39,245 bases of DNA, taken from the NCBI GenBank assembly GCA_037176845.1, contig JAYKXP010000276.1:1-39245 (forward strand). Reading direction: 5' to 3'. A program made the translations under genes and the position numbers. Origin of the DNA: Paramarasmius palmivorus (Eukaryota > Basidiomycota > Agaricomycetes > Agaricales > Marasmiaceae). The notes beneath the pieces were generated by a model. That model saw only the letters and a program-made list of their open reading frames with translations. It made no database searches and was not told where the DNA came from. Shown here in pieces: positions 11,617 through 21,931 of this stretch (position 1 is the stretch's first letter; each line of letters opens with the position of its first letter).

Positions 11617-12800
11617 GATGGTGGTCTGTGCGAAAGAATGGTTTGCGTCCCATAATTCATTGTTCAAACTTCGTCGGACAATGGATCATGTACATAAACG
11701 TTACCAATTACGGCAAGAACCTTGCAAATTTGCAATTGTCATTAGGATTGAGCACATACTCTCACCACTCTCATCGAATTCTCTATAAAAAATCACAAGT
11801 AATGGTATATTGTTGATGCTGACCCCAAGTACAAAAGAGAGTACAATGAAACTGAGGAACCAATTCAATCAAGCTACGGAGCATAGGGAAGGACCAGTCT
11901 TGAGATTCACCCATGAAAATTGAACGTACACAAGGACAATCCGTCCAGACTTGAATTATTCAAAGAGCAAACAATGACCGTGATAGTACTACCACCAGGT
12001 AGACGGCGATCATAACAACCTGGTTTGTATGGACGTTCAGTGGCGGAGTGTGCTCGAGATTGGAAAGCAGTGCGTACCATGATACCCACAGAAATCTAGA
12101 CAAAGAGCGGGCATGCAGAACTGAAAGATCGTTGAAGGATGACAGGGTACATGCGGAGCTCTTGAGCCCGCTGAGGGTGTAGGGTTTCATCTCGAATCCT
12201 GGCACATCAAAAGCTCCCGTCGGGTGTCCAGCTCCTGCCTTATCGTTATCAGCGATACACAGATACTCACTCCTTTTCATCACGGCTCACGCCGTCCAGT
12301 TATCGCGGCCTAGAGCCCAGAGAGCCGACCCCTTTACCGTAGCAAGTATGAGATGATCCGTAAAGCGAGCTCGAGCACTGGCACAGAGCGCTGATCAAGG
12401 CAGCCGAGTGACACTAAGACTATAGCCTGTTGTAGACAGCCTATAGTAGAAGCGTGTTCTTGAGAAGGCCTTTAAGCAGAGTCTCCCAATCGTAGACAAA
12501 TGCTTCTTGAACTGCCAGTCCTGCTTCACTGGGTTTCCGAGAGGTCTGCCTGAAATTCGGATCGTTCCAGAACTTAACGTATAAGGTATAGCGATGATAA
12601 AGAGCACATCAGCCTGAGTTTGAATATTAAATGATGACCTAGGGAGGAGGAAAGAAGTAGAAAGAAGTCGAGCAGTCATTTATGTGGCCTGACCAGAAGA
12701 TGGGGGCGACGCACCTCTAATCCAGCACTTCTGCGACAGATATTTCTATCCCTCCAAGGTAAAACAAAGAAAAAACGGTTGAAGCTTTGTATTGAAGCTA
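11617..12800. other. No intact gene; one coding-like fragment
   Basis: On the minus strand near 12460-12600 one frame reads as a protein-like stretch (FWNDPNFRQTSRKPSEAG..., ending KGLLKNTLLL and a stop), but it has no clear start or exon partner. A second minus frame (11960-12283) is open but unrecognised. Both may be remnants. No regulatory or repeat feature is evident. Confidence 0.35.
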
Positions 12801-12808
12801 ATCAGAGA

Positions 12809-14600
12809 GGTCAGCTGCAGGTGTAATGGTGGTCCGGTCCAGGTAGAAGGGCGCAATTTTGATTTTTCGAACTCAGCTATCCCCGAGTCAGACCCCATTA
12901 TGATTCCCGACTGTCAACACAATACCTACAAAATGCGGCAAACCTAGGCATTTCCTTGTTTTCATCCTCGAATAACCTTGCTATAAGCACACATGTGCAC
13001 CAGGAGTTGATTCACCTCCAGCTGACTTCCACACAACGGTCCTACGAGGTTCTACGAGGTGTTCACCGAGTGTTCGCCCCATCGAACTTGCTGTTTCCAA
13101 CTTTTTTTTCCGGCCTTCCTCGATTCTTTGTCCATTTACTGCCTTCCGTCGGTTTTACCTCCTGTTGGGCTACGATGGCATAGCAAGCCTGCCATAGGAT
13201 ATGACTAGGGCCCATGCTTGTCACTAGGTGGACCTGAGACAGTCTTGTACAAGTTGAGGTCCCGAAGATTGATATGCGTATGAAAGGCGCTACACACCTT
13301 TCTCCCAAGTGAGCTTGGGCTCAACGTGGCATTGGGAGTAACTATCTTTTCTCGCAAAAGCCAAGCCAGGAATTTGGTACTCTTCAATTTGGTGAGCTTG
13401 TTCCCGAATCCATTATTCAACTTGGGCTTACTCATTGGGCTGTTTGTCCAGCTCGTTTAATTGAAAAAATGGCGAAAGCTTGAAATCCTGGGCCAGGTTC
13501 TGCATAGGGTGCGGTGTATGTCAGGACATCCAACGTTGGAACTACATGAACCTGCGTACTTCGTCAAAGAATGTGCTTCTGGCTATGGTGCATTGGTTGG
13601 TCCCGCCTCCCGCACCTCGTCTCATGGACATGACGCGATTCCCTCGGTACCCTAAACACCCGAATTTGAAGGCAATGCAACAATTCTGCATCGACAGCTT
13701 GAATATCATTCCAGGGCCGATGTGCGTCTGTTCAAGCCCAAACCACCAGCACCGCGTCGTGTCTTGTGTATGTTCCAATCCGCTTCAGTCTTCCTCGGCA
13801 CGTATTTGGATGACGCAAGTTGCTAGTTGTTTTAGGCTTCCCCCAATGGTCATACGCCGCGACGTTTTAAAGTTCAAGAAGATGTAGCATGGCTACTGAT
13901 ATAGGTCGATATAGATGGGAAAGGAACGCCACAGGTGCCAGATGTCAGAAGTGGTTCTGTGAACAGTTAGGGTCAACGGGAGCGATAAGGTTTTCGTTGG
14001 CCTCGAATATATCCGAAAGGGTGAGCATTTAGGCCTCTGCAGTATACCGGGTGCTGAAATAGACCGGGGCCCAGATGTCGGCTGCGTTTCATTGCTTCAA
14101 AGATCCTTTTCGTCTTCGGTATGTGGGACTTTCAGTGATCTATTACTGCGCTAAGTTTGCTATATTTCAGGTCATGGGAATGTCAAAGGCCAGTTCGATA
14201 CGAAGAAGGTGCCAAAACGCTTCGACGATGCCTGACGAGCAATCAGATGATGTGCCGCACTGGATACACGTTGCAGATTAGGACCTCACCGGATGTATAA
14301 CAAGCCACGCTTGACCAATAGTACCCCCACTTCCTCTTTCCTTCCTCTCCAAACTCTCATCAACCAAAAGCAATGTCTCAGCTGTTTCGCGTAGGTTGGG
14401 CTGTTGCAAGCAGCTGAAACAGATGCAGTGAGCGTTCCGGTGTCGACTTGCGTGTTGGGATCATATTTATGAAGCTGCAAGATGAGGAAGCAAAACCGTC
14501 TTGCTTCGTCGTTAGCATGATATGATGAAGACACCTCGAATCAAGATTCTCGCTCACGGCTCGTTGGGTGGAATCTATAGATGGAATACGGCCCTTCCTT
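12809..14600 (+). repeat. Upstream part of duplicated block, copy 1
   Basis: This non-genic stretch matches the DNA about 7.1-7.2 kb downstream in order and orientation. Anchor pairs are GGTCAGCT (12809 and 20033), TTCGAACTCAGCT (12867 and 20074), a TTTAAAGTTCA segment (13865 and 21006), GTCATGGGAATGT (14171 and 21293), and a TGTATAACAAG segment (14294 and 21421). Between anchors the copies are strongly diverged. A frame at 13480-13887 and its counterpart near 20790-21040 share the ending R-R-D-x-L-K-F, which suggests a common dead gene inside the block. No intact gene is present. Confidence 0.65.
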
Positions 14601-14797
14601 TTCTCCAGAGGAGACCCGCGGCTGTGAATGGATACAATTGCCCTCAGTTACAAGGGAGCGTGTGGCGGATTTTGAAACATTAGAACTCAATTTCCCCATC
14701 ACTTCGCTGATTCTATTCATTTTTGACACTTTTCCAGAGCCCCGCTCCTTCGACTTGTTCAACGTTCCTTCCCTTTCGATCTCAGTCTCTCTTCTTC

Positions 14798-15856
14798 ATG
14801 CGTCCCGTCGAATTTCGTACCTATCGTGAACGAGGCATCGAAGGGTAAGCTCACAATCATTGACAACGGCGGATGAGCTGACCTAAGATCATCACAGCGG
14901 TAATCCCAAGCCCACTTGGGACCGTCTTGCCTCCGAAGAGTATATTGACGGACAAGGATATGGCTATAGTGAGTATCTTTTCTTTGTTGCGCTCTCTTGA
15001 TCTAATTAATTGGTGACAGCCCAAGAGTATGAGCTCCCTGGCCACGCGTCTCACACGCCGAGCAGCCAGGAATCAGATACTATCCCCCAAACTTTCCTCC
15101 TGAATCAGATCACATCCCCAGATCTCCAAAATAACTACCGCAATTATCATGGTGGCGCTGAAGCTATTGCTCAAGTTACGGGTCAAAATTCCTCGCCAGC
15201 ATATCACTTATATGCCGCCACACAGAACGGACAACCCCCTGGGTATTCTTCACCTGGCCCAGGTTTGGCGAGCTTCCAGACCCAATTACCAGCTACGTCG
15301 ATGGACGGGCCTCAATACTTCCCGCCGCCCACAACTACCTACTCAACGTCGACCCGAGAATCACAGGAAAACGACAAGTCGTGGCCAGTATTCTCTGCTA
15401 ACGCTCCTCTTCATCCTGAGCACGCCGACGGACCTTCGGAGATTGATTCGGGGGAGGATCTGGCCTTTGTGACTGATTCACCCTCACCGACACGCGAACC
15501 GCATGAACACCACCACAGAGAGAACCGCGCTGTTTCTTCCACGGTAGTTCGCAACAAAGTGGCATCGCCTGGCGTTCTCGCAGCATCCCAAGCCCGCCGG
15601 ACGGGGAAGCAAGCGAGCTATCGCCCATGTCCCCACTGTGATAGTACCTTCACCAGCAGCCATAACCTTCAGAGTGAGTCTCCTCGTCTATTTTCTTCCT
15701 GCTTTCCCTTCTAATGCGGAACGGCCAGGCCACATTCGTGCTCACCTCGGAGTACGACCATATCAGTGTGTCGGATGCCAGCGTCGCTTTGGGACGAAGA
15801 GCGACATGAAGAGGCATGAGAAAACTTGCAAGTCACGACAGCATGATTTTCAATGA
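14798..15856 (+). CDS. C2H2-type zinc-finger protein, subtype A (copy 1)
   Basis: Exons are 14798-14844, 14898-14968, 15020-15673 and 15729-15856, giving 299 codons plus a stop. Introns of 53, 51 and 55 nt have GT...AG ends, and all junctions keep the frame. The protein begins MRPVEFRTYRERG, followed by a long Ser/Pro/Gln-rich, probably disordered region. A basic linker (ASQARRTGKQASY) leads into finger 1 (CPHC...HIRAH, residues about 243-263, C-X2-C-X12-H-X3-H). Finger 2 (residues about 271-291) is C-X2-C-X12-H-X3-C, so its last ligand is Cys. The last intron splits the codon just before the first His of finger 1. It is probably a nuclear DNA-binding regulator; the target is unknown. Its closest relative is the gene at 21932-23044, whose exon 2 is also 71 nt. 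Confidence 0.85.
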
Positions 15857-16221
15857 ACTATCAACACCCTGTTGTGGTTCCTGTGTCGCTGATGATGTTG
15901 CACTTGTATTGTATTCGGGGAGAATTCATCTGCTGTTTTATAAACAAGCAACGAAACGATATTGATGAAGGCCTGTCACCTAGCTGTGGTACCGTTTCAT
16001 TGGTCCGCGACAACATGCTGCTGTTAGAACAATGATAACATCCTCTGGTTTGTGTTCGGGTCGTGTCAAACAGGATCGTGTGAATGACTCGGTTTCATGC
16101 GCAGTTCTCAGTAACAGTAAGCTGTTGGCCTTTGCAGATTCCCCCTAGTGTCAGTTTCGTTCGCTAATTCGTTTGAGACAAGACAGAAATTTACAGCACC
16201 CACATACAGCACAGGACGTCT
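15857..16221. other. Intergenic, subtype A to subtype B gene
   Basis: This 365-nt spacer holds the 3' flank of the upstream gene and the promoter region of the next. I see no separate gene. Confidence 0.5.
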
Positions 16222-16228
16222 TATAAGG
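16222..16228 (+). promoter_or_regulatory. TATA-like element of the subtype B gene
   Basis: TATAAGG lies 49 nt upstream of the proposed ATG at 16271. The duplicate gene has TATAAAT 44 nt upstream of its ATG, so the placement is conserved. It overlaps the left arm of an inverted repeat. Confidence 0.5.
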
Positions 16229-16250
16229 TCGATGCAGAAAGCATCGACCT
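16226..16250 (+). promoter_or_regulatory. 10-bp hairpin/inverted repeat just upstream of a start codon
   Basis: AGGTCGATGC (16226-16235) and GCATCGACCT (16241-16250) are perfect reverse complements around AGAAA. The right arm ends 21 nt before the ATG at 16271. Depending on the transcription start, this is either a DNA palindrome overlapping the TATA-like element or a structured leader. The duplicate gene at 23353 lacks it. Confidence 0.7.
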
Positions 16251-16270
16251 CGTTTCTCGATTTCGCGAAT

Positions 16271-17155
16271 ATGTGGAAGTAGGTCATCTTTTCTTTGGGG
16301 GCGTCGGCTCACTGATTCTGTTACTCCCGTCACGGTAGTGGTCATCTTTATCCTTCGGGCGCTAATCCACCTGATTCTACATCATACCGTGGGCGCCATG
16401 TTTCCTTTCGTTCGACACAACTATTCACGGCCTAATAGCTTGCGAAGAGTGTCGCTTTGGTACTTGCCCCCGCCACCCGAGGACTCATTTGCCGTGAGCT
16501 AGTGTATCAATTCGGCGTGTTTTGCTAATGAAATTGAATCACATGCCACTCAGAATAGCGAACCACGCTCAGTGGCTTGCCTCAGCAGCTCCAGGGACTA
16601 TGCAGTCCCCAATGCATGATCCCAGGTGGACGGGCTATTCAAATGCAGCCCCGATCGCAATGATGGGTAATTCAGCAGAAACAGCCCGATCTCCGAACTC
16701 TATGATGCATCATACCCCGCTGAACTCATTCTCTGGTCACAGCGGCGACAGCATTTCACAGCAAGGGCCTTCATCTCAACAGCAATTCCAGACGCAGTTC
16801 ATCCATCAGGCGACAAATGTGGGCCCCTTCCCTTCAAGTCAGACTAGCTCTACAGCGAATGGACGTACTCGGAAAAAAGAGCTTATTCACTTTTGCAAGG
16901 AACCCCACTGCGGGAAACGCTATACTGCTCCGCAGAATCTTACCTGTATGGAGCATTTTTATGAATATCGATTGTACTACAGCGCTAATAAGACTATTAG
17001 ACCATATGCGTGCCCACAGGGGCGAAAAGCCTTTTCTGTGTAATAAGTGTAACAAGAGTTTCAGGTCTCGTTCAGATCTCACTCGCCACTTGAAGAAATC
17101 GAAGATACCGTGCGACAAGAATTTGAGCGTGCGTTCCTCGAGTCCTGGGCCTTAG
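16271..17155 (+). CDS. C2H2-type zinc-finger protein, subtype B (copy 1)
   Basis: Proposed exons are 16271-16278, 16339-16388, 16448-16493, 16554-16945 and 17001-17155 (216 codons plus stop). The 8-nt first exon and the following splice sites were placed by matching the duplicate at 23353-24121, which has the same exon layout, also with an 8-nt exon 1. The third exon uses a less usual AAG acceptor. A Ser/Gln/Met-rich region precedes finger 1 (C-X4-C-X12-H-X3-H, residues about 149-171). Finger 2 begins CNKC and has the arginine/serine core [10 protein letters not shown]. After its first His the spacing to a possible last ligand (Cys, X7) is unusual. The shared intron splits finger 1 at the codon before its first His. 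It is a probable DNA-binding regulator. The last two exons are secure; the first three are less so. Confidence 0.75.
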
Positions 17156-17329
17156 GACTTAGGCGTCCGAGGTTTTTGTTTGGAGTGCACAGTTGGAGAT
17201 ATACATACCCTACATAGACATACCCTGTACACACGTACCCTTGATGACTCTGAGAATTTGAATTGATTCTTTGATTTTCCCGGCGTCTAACGAGGAGGAA
17301 ACGATGGGACTGTTGACGCCCGAGTGATA

Positions 17330-17365
17330 GATAAGTAAGTGTGAGCCTGCGAAGACTTACTTATC
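17330..17365. repeat. Inverted repeat, 11-bp perfect arms
   Basis: GATAAGTAAGT (17330-17340) and ACTTACTTATC (17355-17365) are perfect reverse complements separated by 14 nt. It lies about 175 nt after the stop codon of the subtype B gene and could fold in the 3' UTR. It also contains GATA on each strand. Confidence 0.7.
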
Positions 17366-18098
17366 TGAGGGTGGGTTCAGGGTGAATACTTGAGTTTTAA
17401 CACGGGGCAGATGGACGCGCAAAGCAGACTCGATGTTGAATCGAGCCGCGTCGCTCGCTTCTTCGCTTCCATCTGCCACGTCTTCCTCAACATTTCGTCG
17501 TCATAAAATTCTACCCTCCGACACAATACACTCCATATTCGGTACATTTGAACAACTTGAACATTTCAACTTGGCGTTCCAGCAAAAGTGCATAACTCAT
17601 CCAACCACTCCGACCCCGACCATCTCCCACCGAACATTCGTTTCTATGGCTTGAATTGGACTCCGCGGCCCGCACTCTGTATTTACTCGGGAGGCTAGGT
17701 AACGACCATGGGGATTGGAAGTTGGTACAGCTGCTACGCTGTAGATGTATCAATCAAGCTTGAACACGCAAGTTAAGAAGTCCACTTCAGATCTTCAAAC
17801 TTGCTTCCCCAAGTATGGTATAATACTAATCCAAGATTCTACAGCACCATTTAACAGCCCGGCTCCCGACCACAATGCCACCTACAGCACCGTTCGATGC
17901 CTACAGCCATACAGCAACTCTTGAACTAAAGACAGATAACTTGGTGGTTTAAAAGTCAGACTGACAGTGGACAATCGTTCCTCAGAGTCGTTGGATCTTC
18001 TGTGAAGGTACGATTCCAGCCTAAACTCGCGATAAGTATTTCTCAAACATTATCACCTAGACCAACCTGCGCTCTTGCTGTTTCATCTCATCCTCAAT
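17366..18098. other. Intergenic, subtype B to subtype C gene
   Basis: Short open frames here (for example 17433-17654) show no domain. The stretch upstream of 18099 should hold the promoter of the subtype C gene; an AT-rich TATAATAC sits near 17819 but is far from the ATG. No gene is supported. Confidence 0.45.
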
Positions 18099-19097
18099 AT
18101 GTCGCGCGCGATTTCCTTTGAAGCCGAAACAGCCAATTATGGACTTCCAGACACGTCTACAGCGTACTATGAAGGTCCTGTTGTATCTGGCGCAAATGAT
18201 ATTTTGTCGATCTATTCGCCCTGGTCGGACACATCCCCGTCTCCTACCACACCAGGCACACCGCAAACCCCAACCTCTACATCAGGGGCAGGTTGCAGTG
18301 TACGCCCACACAGCGCCGACCTTGGAACTAGCCAGTGCCAACCAAACGTCCCGTATATTGACGATGAAATTCGTCCGCTCGTTCCAAGGCGCTTGGGGCA
18401 AGGCGTTGAATGGAGCGACAAGAATTTACCTTTCGGGATGAATAATGGGGATCCTCCTCATCTCAGCCAGGCTACAGACTCTATCTATCATGAACGTGCC
18501 CCTTTCGAGTTCACGCAATGGAATGACTCCATACGTGATGCCACTTCGAGTAAATCTGTAGACGGTGCCTTCCAAAATGCATCCGATTATACAGATTTTG
18601 GATGCCCGATGTTTCTGCAGAATGTTGCGACCAAGCAGGAGACAATCGATACGGCAGACTTATTCACCTTAGCAACCTCAGGATTAGAGCAGGATGTGCC
18701 AATCACGGCGGCATACTCCAGTGATGTGCAATACCAGCCTGTAGAAGAATTGGGATCGATAGAGTCTAATAGGATTCGTCCGGTGGGCTCTGATGCCCTT
18801 TTGCATGCTTCTAGGAGACGTCGCGAGAGGAATGCGAGCTACTTCTGCAACCTTTGTTTTGCCACCTTTACCGCAAAACACAATCTAAAGAGTGAGTTTT
18901 CTCGGGTACCCTTCCGTGCATGTGCTTACGCCATCACCTGTCGACTAGATCACATGAATTCGCATAGAGGAATACGTCCTCACATGTGTCAGGGTTGTCG
19001 TCGTACATTTGGGACCAAGCATGTGTTGACTAGACACGAAGGAACCTGTACATTCTTTCGTAACCGTCGACGCGGGCACTGGAATGCATCCCGTTGA
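18099..19097 (+). CDS. C2H2-type zinc-finger protein, subtype C (copy 1)
   Basis: Two exons, 18099-18891 and 18949-19097, give 313 codons plus a stop. The ATG at 18099 was chosen because the inverted paralogue (30972) also starts Met-Ser-Arg. A long acidic, Ser/Thr/Pro-rich region may be an activation domain. A linker (IRPVGSDALLHAS) and a basic RRRRER stretch lead into finger 1 (CNLC...HMNSH, residues about 250-270, C-X2-C-X12-H-X3-H). Finger 2 (MCQGC..., about 278-298) is C-X2-C-X12-H-X3-C. The intron (57 nt, GTGAGT...CTAG) splits finger 1. It is a multiple of three and stop-free, so the unspliced message also stays open. It is a probable transcription regulator with unknown targets. Confidence 0.85.
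   Translation: MSRAISFEAETANYGLPDTSTAYYEGPVVSGANDILSIYSPWSDTSPSPTTPGTPQTPTSTSGAGCSVRPHSADLGTSQCQPNVPYIDDEIRPLVPRRLGQGVEWSDKNLPFGMNNGDPPHLSQATDSIYHERAPFEFTQWNDSIRDATSSKSVDGAFQNASDYTDFGCPMFLQNVATKQETIDTADLFTLATSGLEQDVPITAAYSSDVQYQPVEELGSIESNRIRPVGSDALLHASRRRRERNASYFCNLCFATFTAKHNLKSEFSRVPFRACAYAITCRLDHMNSHRGIRPHMCQGCRRTFGTKHVLTRHEGTCTFFRNRRRGHWNASR
18892..18948 (+). other. Stop-free 57-nt intron inside finger 1 (subtype C, copy 1)
   Basis: The donor is GTGAGTTT and the acceptor GACTAG. Splicing places His exactly 12 residues after the second Cys of finger 1, as the C2H2 pattern needs. Retention would insert 19 residues there without a stop. Confidence 0.85.
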
Positions 19098-20032
19098 TAT
19101 GCCGAAATCGTAGAATGAACATCAAAGGCCTTATCAGCACTCGCGAACGTAAAAGTTCTCGACGCACTATATTGTATCGGACAGACAACTCGTCGCTGGA
19201 AAAGAGCATATTGGCCTGTCTAAGTAGCTCAGATAAGGAATAGCTAACTTGTTTACAAAGATATTTCTGCTTCGATATCTGAACTAGCATTGGGCCGGGT
19301 TCAGCGAGTTCTACACCACCTGAATGGTTCTTGGCTTTGTCCGACCATACTAACATTATGCTTTCCGAGACACTAGTTGAGAGGGTAGTGTATGGATGAG
19401 ACTGAGATGGACAAAACGAACCACTGAGTGGCAGGAGGCTTTGTTTGCTATTTCTAATATTGCTGTAGTGTCGACGTTAATACAATTAGTCAAAGTAGCA
19501 TTAGCCACGCACCATCGGTATAGAGTAGATGACATTCCCTATATTTCATCCTTGCATGGGCGAGAGTCCGCTATCGACTCGACTTCTTCTTCAACACCCT
19601 ACGGGCCGACAATGCTTCTTTTCAACTGTTCTTGAGCTTGATATGCATATCAAAGTATGCGTCAAAGTAATCTGCCGCTCTGTCCTACTTTTAGGACATT
19701 CCCTTGCGGTAAACGCTGGCGGTGTTGACTGGCGACACTGATGCTTTCTGTGCTCGTCCGGTGGCGATGTATATTTAACCTCAAGCAAGCCTTGAGATCC
19801 AATAGAAAACGTGCATCATCTCTCTTTATAGAATGTGATGGAGGACAGTGTTTGGGAGCCTAGGTAATATTCTGTGCTGGGAGAATAGGGCGTACTGTAC
19901 TATTGAGAATCAATCGGTCAACGACTGCTGAATAAAAGACGTACCTCTGGCCCAGTAAATTGCTCTAGTCCGACTGCATCATGAACACCTTTTTTCTTGA
20001 CAGGTGATGCTGAAAGGTGCTGAAACGACGAA
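19098..20032. other. Spacer between the two zinc-finger blocks; no gene recognised
   Basis: Open frames at 19030-19356 (-) and 19396-19741 (+) have no recognised domain and overlap each other's strands. The second duplicated block begins near 20033. Confidence 0.45.
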
Positions 20033-21850
20033 GGTCAGCTGGCAGAGATGGTCATGGTTCAGGAGAGGAAATTTTCGAACTCAGCTCTAATCCCTTTCTC
20101 CTCCCTCAAGCTCAAGCACAAGCTACAAACGTCAAGGTCGCCAGAGAGCGGGAAATTTTTATTTCTAACCTTCAATAACCTATTTAAAATCGGCTGTGCT
20201 GTTGCATTCCGGGCGTCAGTCGTTATCCTGCACATACAGCGGCTCGGGAATTCACCTTCAAGTATCGCATTGTTGTACCCAGGCTCTTTCGACCTCTACA
20301 ACCTCCTCTATCGTTCTGAACATGCTTTCAGACGCTATAGACTATCTATGGGCCGTAGGTATAAAGTGCTCTTTTTGACAAGGAGAACAAGATTGGAAGG
20401 GGTTACTTAGGGAGTACCCCCTCTTGTAGACCTCTGGTGCAAACCGCTCCTCTGTAGGCTTCGACTTCAGCGGCGTTAGAGGCGCAGTTTTAGACGATCC
20501 TTCAAATGGAACAACCTACAACACACTTTGGTGAGCTCCTCTTAATGTTTCCCGAAGCGAACACTGAGACTCTGGGAAGACCTTGACACCTCGGTATACA
20601 GGGACAATATATCTGAGGACTGCGATACGCATTTAGGTGTATAGATTCGATGAAAAGCCGGTCGTGCTCACCTCATCGATCCGCACATTCGGCCTCGGTG
20701 ACACAGACAGACTTTTATCGAGATTTTGCCGCTACGTCGAGGCTCCTTGAATACCCACATTCCCCGAAGGCTCGCAGACAACGAATCGAATGTATGAGAC
20801 AACATCCAATACTGTCGCAGCATTGTCAGTCACCTGGCGTCCACGCTCAAGAGTCAACTGGAGTTTGTTATGCCTTTGGTATGCATCTTTGTGCAACGCA
20901 GCACCTCCCCGGTCGGTATCTGTCCTAGCAGTGGATGTTGGATGGTTTCTGACCCGTATACCTTTTAAAGTTCTGTCGGCTGCATATGTTACGCGCCGAG
21001 ATACTTTAAAGTTCAGGATGACAGGTCACGGAACGACCCCCAAATATAGCCCGGAGACACCACGATGTTCTAGGGGTATGTGGAAGCATGGTTTTACGGA
21101 TAATTGGGTTAGCGCAAGTAATAAGGTTTATAGGATTCAGAGCCTGCAGACGTGTCCAGGAAACGAGCCTCCCAACCCGCGTGGGTGTTCCGTGTGCCCG
21201 GATAAGTAGCCCCAATGTATGGACAGCTCTCCTCTTTGGTAAAGTGACTATTGTGTGGATTATGTTGTATTGTTGACTTTTCTTCAGGTCAAGTCATGGG
21301 AATGTTGAACGCGAATCCAATCCGTATCGGAAGAACATTCCAGCTCGCTTCGACAAGGTCTTGCAAAGGATCAGATGATGTGCTTCTGATCGCACGAAGA
21401 ACTTGGGGGGTTCCGACTGGTTGTATAACAAGTCAAGAAACGACAGATTACATTCCCTTTGCCGTCCTTTAGTCTCCAGCACCGTCAACTGCAAGCGAAT
21501 TCATCAGGTGTCGGCTGTCGTTGTGACTAGTTGATACCTTCACATACCCAGCATGTTGGTACCCTGTCTTGCATACATTGCAGAGGTATCTTGCTGTCTG
21601 CAAAGCTGGAGAGGTACACAGATGCTCAAGCGTCTGCATCATGTCGTCGAACAACGTGACGTGCTTGAGGTTGGCTTCGCGTTTACGGCCCGCAATTCGA
21701 TTGGAGCCAGAGATGGAACCTTTTCTTGCCTGATTCCAATAGAAATCCGCAGCTGTGACTATCCAACATTGCCTCCACGTTCAGGGGACCGTGCATGGTG
21801 TTGGAATTTGCAAAGAGTTTGGGCTCAATGCTATCAGTCATTCAGTTGAT
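20033..21850 (+). repeat. Upstream part of duplicated block, copy 2
   Basis: This is the counterpart of 12809-14600, in the same orientation and with anchors in the same order (see that entry). It is heavily diverged. The frames here (for example 20790-21209) look like remnants of the gene also seen in copy 1. No intact gene is present. The stretch ends with a promoter-proximal CTATTCATTTTT segment (near 21850), also found in front of the first subtype A gene (near 14713). Confidence 0.65.
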
Positions 21851-21931
21851 GCTATTCATTTTTTTCAACACCGCCAGAGCCGCCCGCTACCGACCAAGAC
21901 TCTCGACACCTTCATTCCTTGTATCCACTCC

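Noticed and set aside
12809..21850. LTR retrotransposon explaining the ~7 kb periodicity
   Set aside because: The repeated unit carries intact host-like zinc-finger genes in order, and no reverse transcriptase, integrase or LTR ends were seen; segmental duplication fits better.
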